Origin: Anthropogastromicrobium sp050944455 | GTDB lineage: Bacteria; Bacillota; Clostridia; Lachnospirales; Lachnospiraceae | Direction of reading: 5' to 3' | DNA: 64,000 nt | NCBI GenBank assembly: GCA_050944455.1 | Contig: JBMNRC010000013.1 | Location: forward strand, 1-64,000 | In this document: positions 59,078 through 64,000 of the stretch, in pieces | Layout of the letters: each line of letters opens with the position of its first letter | Position numbering within the stretch: position 1 is the stretch's first letter | Program-made: the position numbers and the translations under genes | Notes under the pieces: model-generated | Seen by the model: only the letters and a program-made list of their open reading frames with translations | Database searches by the model: none | What the model was told of the DNA's origin: nothing

Positions 59078-60346
59078 TTACTCAAGATCGCTGTTGATGG
59101 CCTCAACCAGCGTGTCAAGAGCGGTCTGCCCGTCAGCGCCGTCAAGGATCAGGTCCTCAAGAGTGCTGTTGACATCGCTTCTGACCGCATAGCTGCCGTC
59201 AAAGTTCTTGGAAGCGAAGAAATAATCAGTCTGCGCGTAAGCCGCGGTAGCCGTCGGATCGTTCGCCATGAACTCCTGGTACTCATCGGACTCGTAAGCG
59301 GAAACCCTGACCGGAAGATATCCGGTGACCTCTGCCCACTCGGTGGTTGCCTCGGTGGAAGTCAGGTACATCATGTAAGCGAAGCCGGCAAGCTGCTTGT
59401 TCTCGTCGGTGGAGAACATCGCGATGTTGGTGCCGGCCTGGTTGGCAGCGGAAGTTTCATTGGAAGGAAGCGGCGCGACGCCGAGTTCCCATCCGTCGGC
59501 GGTGATGTAGGAAACGCCGGTGACGGAGCCGATATATCCGCCGACAAGCTGGTTGGAAAGAACGGTGGAGAAGTATCCGTCCTCGCCGATCAGGCGGGCA
59601 TATCCGTTGTTGTACAGATCCATGATGTAGGTCAGTGTCTCAAGGCCCTTGTCGTTGTCGAACAGCGCGCCGGTCTCGTCGATGTACTCAGCGCCGTCCT
59701 GAAGCAGGGAAGCCTCAAGGAATCCGGCAAGGTCGTCAACGCCGAACGCCGGGATGCCCTTACCCTCGAGAACAGCGGCTCCGACGGTGGCCATATCTTC
59801 CCAGGTCTTCGGCGCCTCAATTCCGAGTTCATCGAACATGGTCTTGTTGTAGAAGTAAACGTAGGTGCTCTTGTTGAACGGCATGCCGCTCACAAACCCG
59901 AACTCGCTGACCTCGTCGCGATAGCTCTCGATGATGTCGTCGTAATCCGGCATGTAGGCTTCGATAAAGTCATCCAGCGGTACGACCTTGTCGATGTAGT
60001 CGGTCATCCAGTTGTTGTAGGTCTGGGCCAGATCCGGCAGCGTATCCGAAGCCGCGCTTGCAGTAAGCTTGGTGGACAGATCGCTGTAATTTCCCTGATT
60101 GACCAGCTTGACGGTGATGCCGTACTCATTGGTCTCGTTGAACTCATCGGTCAGGGCGGTAAGCTCCTCTTCCTGGGTGCTGCTCATCGCGTGCCAGAAC
60201 TCGATCTCGCACGGCTCGATTGACATCTCGGCCTGGGATTCCGGTTCGGATTCAGCCTCGGTGGTCTCCTCGGCGAAAACCGGGAGGCTCATGGAAGCCG
60301 CCATAGCCAGAGCGAGCGCAGCTGCCGCTGCTTTCTTTGCATTCAT
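59078..60346 (-). CDS. Sugar ABC transporter solute-binding protein (UgpB/MalE type)
   Basis: This 422-residue family-1 SBP has EFWHAMSSTQEEELTALTDEFN near the mature start. Further family segments are MPFNKSTYVYFYNKTMFDELG and WEVTGYLPVR-like WAEVTGYLPVRVSAYES. The signal peptide (MNAKKAAAAALALAMAASMS) ends at PVFA/EET with no lipobox cysteine. An acidic linker (TTEAESEPESQAEM) follows. ATG 60346 is eight bases after AGGAGG; an adjacent ATG at 60349 is equally possible. It is the last gene after ATPase-permease-permease, an unusual order, and has its own candidate promoter. A glycerol-phosphate or oligosaccharide ligand is possible. Confidence 0.92.
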   Translation of the reverse strand: MNAKKAAAAALALAMAASMSLPVFAEETTEAESEPESQAEMSIEPCEIEFWHAMSSTQEEELTALTDEFNETNEYGITVKLVNQGNYSDLSTKLTASAASDTLPDLAQTYNNWMTDYIDKVVPLDDFIEAYMPDYDDIIESYRDEVSEFGFVSGMPFNKSTYVYFYNKTMFDELGIEAPKTWEDMATVGAAVLEGKGIPAFGVDDLAGFLEASLLQDGAEYIDETGALFDNDKGLETLTYIMDLYNNGYARLIGEDGYFSTVLSNQLVGGYIGSVTGVSYITADGWELGVAPLPSNETSAANQAGTNIAMFSTDENKQLAGFAYMMYLTSTEATTEWAEVTGYLPVRVSAYESDEYQEFMANDPTATAAYAQTDYFFASKNFDGSYAVRSDVNSTLEDLILDGADGQTALDTLVEAINSDLE

Positions 60347-60423
60347 CATTTTTCCCTCCTTTGCGCCGCATTGGCGCTGAAGAAACTGAAGACGCTGTGA
60401 TATTCTTGTCAACAGCTGATTCA

Positions 60424-60452
60424 ATGATAACAGACTTGAAGAGGAAAAGCAA
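60424..60452 (-). promoter_or_regulatory. Candidate promoter of the terminal SBP gene
   Basis: TTGCTT (60447-60452), a 17-nt spacer and TATCAT (60424-60429) lie on the minus strand about 80 nt before the SBP start. It would let the SBP be made in excess of the permeases. Confidence 0.5.
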
Positions 60453-60560
60453 AAGGAATCTTGCCGCCGCGGCCCCGCTTTGCCGCGATTTGACGTATTT
60501 TTCCTGCTTTTTATCTTTTTGTCTGTATTATCCGCTGTAATCTCCGCGCATCCGGGTCCT

Positions 60561-60760
60561 GTTCCCTTCATCCGGCCGCTTCCGGATTTCCCGGGGTTCT
60601 GTTCCCTTCGTCCGGCCGCTTCCGGATTTTCCGGGGTTCTGTTCCCTTCGTCCGGCCGTTCCCGGATTTCCCGGGGTTCTGTTCCCTTCGTCCGGCCGTT
60701 TCCGGATTTCCCGGGGTTCTGTTCCCTTCATCCGGCCGTTTCCGGATTTCCCGGGGTTCT
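60561..60760. repeat. 40-nt tandem repeat, five near-identical copies
   Basis: Copies start exactly at 60561, 60601, 60641, 60681 and 60721; each begins GTTCCCTTC and ends CCGGGGTTCT, with only a few substitutions. Partial units flank both sides. TCCGGCCG and CCCGGG palindromes allow strong folding. It lies inside the transport operon, between permease and SBP. Confidence 0.97.
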
Positions 60761-60792
60761 GTTCCGATACGCGGATTTTGCGCGATCCGGAT

Positions 60793-61632
60793 TTATCCTT
60801 TGATTCCTCCCTGCGTGACGCCGTTGATGATGGTGTCTCTCATAAACAGGTAGATCACGATGATCGGCAGGACCATCAGGCAGGAAGCCGCCATAATCAG
60901 TTCGGTTCTCGCTCCTTCCTCGGTCTGGAACGAAACCAGTCCGTAGGACAGTACTCTCATCTCGCGGCTGTTGGTGACCAGCAGCGGCCACATGAAGGAG
61001 TTCCAGGAAGCGATGAAGTTGAGGATCGCCACGGTCATGATCGGACCGCGGTTCATCGGGACCATCACTTTGCACATGTACTTGAAGTCATGGCAGTGGT
61101 CGGCCTTGGCCGCCAGGTAAAGGGCGTCCGGAACGGAGCTGAAGAACTGGGTGAGCAGGTAGATGTTGAAAACGCTGGCCAGCCACGGGACGATCATCGC
61201 CTGGTAGGTGTCGATCCAGTGCAGCTTCGAGATCGTCATGTAGTTGGTGATCACCAGCATCTCGCTCGGAACCATCATGGTCGCGAGGAACAGCATGAAC
61301 ACGACTTTCTTTCCCGGGAACTCCAGCCGGGCGAACGCGAAGGACGCCAGGATGGTGGTCGCCAGAACGCCGAGCGTATCAACCACGGCGACGAAAATCG
61401 TATTGAAGAAATAACGGCCGAACGGAGCCGAATTCCACGCGGTGACGAAATTGACGAACTGCGGAGACGCCGGGAAGAACACCGGCGGGATCGAGCGGAT
61501 CTCGGCGTTGGTCTTGAGCGCCGAGAGAATCATGTACACGAACGGAAGCAGGGTAATCAGCGCGCCGGCAATCAGGATCGCGTACTTGACCACGTCGACT
61601 GCGATATTGACGCCTGTTCTCTTTTTATTCAT
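60793..61632 (-). CDS. Sugar ABC transporter permease (MalG/UgpE type)
   Basis: This 279-residue permease has six predicted helices, the EAA loop SSVPDALYLAAKADHCHDFKYMCKVMVPMNRG and the typical C-terminus FMRDTIINGVTQGGIKG. The ATG at 61632 follows GGGAGG. It lies 13 nt after its MalF-type partner. The gene's end (TCCGGATTT around the stop) resembles part of the 40-nt repeat unit that follows it. Confidence 0.94.
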   Translation of the reverse strand: MNKKRTGVNIAVDVVKYAILIAGALITLLPFVYMILSALKTNAEIRSIPPVFFPASPQFVNFVTAWNSAPFGRYFFNTIFVAVVDTLGVLATTILASFAFARLEFPGKKVVFMLFLATMMVPSEMLVITNYMTISKLHWIDTYQAMIVPWLASVFNIYLLTQFFSSVPDALYLAAKADHCHDFKYMCKVMVPMNRGPIMTVAILNFIASWNSFMWPLLVTNSREMRVLSYGLVSFQTEEGARTELIMAASCLMVLPIIVIYLFMRDTIINGVTQGGIKG

Positions 61633-61645
61633 CTCGCCGCCTCCC

Positions 61646-62521
61646 TCACGAATTCGCCCGGCTGGTCACCGTTCTCTGGATGATCGTCAGGGTCAGGACA
61701 ATGCCGAACAGGACAACCGCGGCCGCGGCCGCCTCGCCGTACGCCGTCTCGTTGTAGAACTTGCTGTAGATGTAATACACGACGGTGATCGCGCTGTTTG
61801 CCGGGCCGGCTTTCTGCCCGCCGAACAGGGCGTAGACCTCGTTGTAAACCTTGAACGCGTTGATCAGGCCCATGATGAACGCGTAGGAAATCATCGGCGC
61901 GATGGCCGGCAGCGTGATGCGGGTGAACACGCGCCTGCGCGGCGTGGAATCGACCTTCGCGGCGTTGTACAGGTCATCCGGGATCGTCTGGAGGGCCGAC
62001 AGGAAAATCAGGATGTCGAACGCGCAGCTGCGCCAGATGCTGAAGATGATCAGCGAGGGCAGCGCGTACTCCTTGGACGTCAGCCATTTGACCGGCGCGA
62101 TGCCGAACCACCCGAGAACCTGGTTGATCAGGCCGAAATCACTGTTGAAAATCCATTTCCAGACAAGGCCGATGGCGATGGTGCTCGTGACGTACGGCAG
62201 AAAATAGATGGTCTGGAAAACCCCGCGGAAGTGAATCTTGCTGTGCAGGATCACCGCGATCAGCAGCGAAAGGATGATGGAGAACGGCACCACGAAAACC
62301 ACGTAGATCATCGTGTTGGTCAGAGCGCGGATGAAGTACTTGTCGTGGAAGATCGAAACGTAGTTGTTCAGGTTGATGCCGTCATACTCGCCGCTGACGA
62401 AGTTGTAGTTCTCCATGAAGCTCATGATGACGGCACGGATCAGCGGATATACGACAAAAACGCTGATGATGACCAGCGCCGGGGCCAGATAAAGATACCC
62501 TTTGAAGCTTTTCTTTTCCAC
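61646..62521 (-). CDS. Sugar ABC transporter permease (MalF/UgpA type)
   Basis: This 291-residue permease has six predicted helices, including MEKKSFKGYLYLAPALVIISVFVVYPL at the start. The EAA loop is QTIPDDLYNAAKVDSTPRRRVFTRITLPAI. The start is GTG at 62521, five bases after AGGAGG; no better ATG precedes it. It lies 11 nt after the ATPase gene and pairs with the MalG-type protein. The substrate is not evident. Confidence 0.93.
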   Translation of the reverse strand: MEKKSFKGYLYLAPALVIISVFVVYPLIRAVIMSFMENYNFVSGEYDGINLNNYVSIFHDKYFIRALTNTMIYVVFVVPFSIILSLLIAVILHSKIHFRGVFQTIYFLPYVTSTIAIGLVWKWIFNSDFGLINQVLGWFGIAPVKWLTSKEYALPSLIIFSIWRSCAFDILIFLSALQTIPDDLYNAAKVDSTPRRRVFTRITLPAIAPMISYAFIMGLINAFKVYNEVYALFGGQKAGPANSAITVVYYIYSKFYNETAYGEAAAAAVVLFGIVLTLTIIQRTVTSRANS

Positions 62522-62532
62522 GGCGGCCTCCT

Positions 62533-63594
62533 TTAAAATTTGCCGATCGCCGCGCCCTGCCCGTCGAACAGCAGAATGGAATTATCGCGGGCGGTCAGGT
62601 AAAGCGGCGTTCCCTTGCGGATCTGCATGTCGGAGTGAACCAGCAGGCGGCATTCGTTGGAACCCATCGGGAAGCGGATCTGCAGCTCGCGGCCCGTCAT
62701 GCGCACGCGGGACGCTTCCGTGCGGAACGCGCCGGGCAGAACGTCCGGCTGCAGGCTGACGTTGAACGACTCGGGGCGGACGCCCGCCTTGTAGGAGCCG
62801 TCCGGGACATTGCAGTTTTCGCGCAGGACGTTCCCGGCCGCGATGATCGTGCCGTTCTTCACCTCCGCGTCGAAAATGTTGATCTCGGGGGTTCCGAGGA
62901 AGGAAGCGACGAACAGGTTGCACGGATTGAGGTACATCTTCTGCGGGATCTCGTACTGCTGCAGAACACCCCTGTCGATCACGGCGATCTTGTCGGAGAT
63001 GCTCATGGCCTCCTCCTGGTCGTGGGTGACAAAGATCGTTGTGATGTGGACCTCCTGCTGGATGCGGCGGATTTCTTCCCTGGTCTCCACGCGGAGCTTC
63101 GCGTCCAGGTTGGACAGCGGCTCGTCCAGAAGCAGGACCTCGGGCTTTTTCACCAGCGCGCGGGCGATCGCGACACGCTGCTGCTGGCCGCCCGAAAGAG
63201 CCTTCGGCTTGCGGTCAAGCAGGTTTTCCAGATGGACCATCTCCGCCATCTCGCGGGCGCGCTTTCTCGCCTCTTCCTTGGGCACTTTTCGGTTGATCAG
63301 CGGGAACATGATGTTGTCCTCGACGGTCATGTGCGGATACAGCGCGTAGTTCTGGAAAACCAGGCCGACTTCGCGGTCCTCCGGCGCGACTTTCGTGACG
63401 TTTTTGTCGCCGAACCAGACACTGCCCGCCGTCGGATCCGTCAGGCCGGCGATCATGAAAAGCGTGGTGCTTTTCCCGCAGCCGGACGGCCCCAGCAGGC
63501 CTACCAGGTCGCCGTCTTTGATGGACAGAGTCAGGTTGTCCACCGCCTTGAAGTTTCCGTAAGCTTTTGTGAGATTTTCAATACGGATTTCCAT
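62533..63594 (-). CDS. Sugar ABC transporter ATPase (MsmK/UgpC type)
   Basis: This 353-residue ATPase has Walker A GPSGCGKST (near 37), Q-loop VFQNYALYPHM, signature LSGGQQQRVAIARAL, Walker B VLLLDEPLSNLDAKLR and H-loop VTHDQEEAMS. A TOBE/OB regulatory tail starts near 235. ATG 63594 (MEIRIENLTKAYG) directly follows GGGGGAGG. It is the first gene of the operon. MsmK-type ATPases can energise several permease pairs, so it may also serve the LplBC systems at 19244-21148 and 33258-35124, which lack their own ATPase (inference). Confidence 0.94.
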   Translation of the reverse strand: MEIRIENLTKAYGNFKAVDNLTLSIKDGDLVGLLGPSGCGKSTTLFMIAGLTDPTAGSVWFGDKNVTKVAPEDREVGLVFQNYALYPHMTVEDNIMFPLINRKVPKEEARKRAREMAEMVHLENLLDRKPKALSGGQQQRVAIARALVKKPEVLLLDEPLSNLDAKLRVETREEIRRIQQEVHITTIFVTHDQEEAMSISDKIAVIDRGVLQQYEIPQKMYLNPCNLFVASFLGTPEINIFDAEVKNGTIIAAGNVLRENCNVPDGSYKAGVRPESFNVSLQPDVLPGAFRTEASRVRMTGRELQIRFPMGSNECRLLVHSDMQIRKGTPLYLTARDNSILLFDGQGAAIGKF

Positions 63595-63733
63595 ATGCCT
63601 CCCCCTGCTGCCGATACCTGAGATATCCGCAGCCTGTGTCCGCGCCGTTCCGCGGTTTTGTCTGCAATACCGTTTCCGGACGCCGGGTCTTCGCGGCAGG
63701 TCGTCTCTCCGCTCCCCGTTCCGGACAAGCAAT

Positions 63734-63767
63734 GACCCCGGATCCCATCGAAAAGGAATCCGGGGTC
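63734..63767 (-). promoter_or_regulatory. Leader stem-loop of the MsmK-type operon
   Basis: GACCCCGGAT (63734-63743) pairs with ATCCGGGGTC (63758-63767) just downstream of the predicted start of transcription. There is no T-run, so a role in attenuation or mRNA stability is only possible. Confidence 0.55.
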
Positions 63768-63777
63768 TCCACCTGAA

Positions 63778-63806
63778 AGTATATTACCCGTTCGTTTGGA
63801 TTTCAA
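63778..63806 (-). promoter_or_regulatory. Promoter of the MsmK-type operon
   Basis: TTGAAA (63801-63806), a 17-nt spacer and TATACT (63778-63783) on the minus strand form a good vegetative promoter with a ~180-nt leader to ATG 63594. Confidence 0.75.
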
Positions 63807-63978
63807 GAATGGATTGCGGCCTGTCCGGCCGCCCGAGGCAAATGTTTCGCGGGGTTTTCGCAAAGATCAGGTAAAATCCGCGCGGCGCCGCGGCGGAAGG
63901 ATCCGTGGAACGGTGCTGATCTATTATTCCATTATGATTCCGTGCGCCCGGTTCATCAGATAAACCGGAGGCGTCGCA

Positions 63979-64000
63979 GTGAAGAAACCACAGGACGCAG
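63979..64000 (+). CDS. Start of an unidentified gene (partial)
   Basis: GTG 63979 is seven bases after GGAGG and reads KKPQDA before the window ends. It is divergent from the MsmK-type operon, where a regulator is often found, but nothing identifiable is visible. The region 63807-63978 has no other gene. Confidence 0.4.

Overview
The window looks like a GC-rich chromosome segment of a gut-type anaerobic Clostridia (Lachnospiraceae-like) bacterium. The evidence is the mix of YesM/YesN-type two-component systems, LplABC-type sugar importers, GH2/GH28/GH29/GH43 glycosidases, a ferredoxin-dependent indolepyruvate oxidoreductase, a DUF3899 protein and strong AGGAGG-type ribosome binding sites. This taxonomic placement is inference; no rRNA or other marker gene is present. 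The first ~1.5 kb is clearly AT-rich and differs from everything after it.

Layout. (1) 1-1515: end of a probable integrated element, with the tail of an unknown protein, a strong terminator, an overlapping xre-immA pair behind a two-operator promoter, and a tRNA T-arm-like remnant that may be an attachment site. (2) 1584-26601: a large plant-glycan (pectin/xylan/galactan) utilisation region. It holds an orphan solute-binding protein (SBP) with a YesM/YesN pair, a DUF3592-like membrane protein, a two-gene ThrE exporter, GH28, a second orphan SBP, GH43, GH2, an LplBC permease pair with its own SBP, and a divergent second YesM/YesN pair. The SBPs at 11836 and 21350 are close paralogues duplicated with their promoter block and 3' hairpin. 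(3) 27176-32606: a MATE exporter and a convergent Fbp-type (Fe3+-like) ABC importer. (4) 33258-40007: another LplABC-type importer, a divergent AraC regulator and a GH29 fucosidase. (5) 40207-44863: paaK-iorB-iorA for aryl-pyruvate oxidation and a DUF3899 membrane protein. (6) 45457-55972: an oligopeptide (Opp) ABC importer, oppA-B-C-D-F, with large non-canonical additions in at least four subunits. (7) 56360-58686: surE and a beta-CASP metallo-beta-lactamase protein. (8) 59078-63594: an MsmK/UgpC-type sugar importer whose SBP comes last, behind its own promoter.

Most genes lie on the minus strand. The regulators that face the other way (23609-26601 and 37429-38331) are divergent from the transport genes they probably control.

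Two genome-wide habits stand out. First, many intergenic gaps hold degenerate tandem repeats (15 to 86 nt periods), and several repeat units match the last codons plus stop of the gene just upstream. Second, all six SBPs have a clear signal-peptidase-I site and none has a lipobox cysteine, which is odd for a monoderm bacterium. The best candidate for an undescribed system is the enlarged Opp importer: OppF carries a membrane-anchored extracytoplasmic N-terminal domain and a coiled-coil insert, OppD a ~375-residue insert inside its ATPase, OppC a ~205-residue extracytoplasmic loop, and OppA is about 840 residues long.
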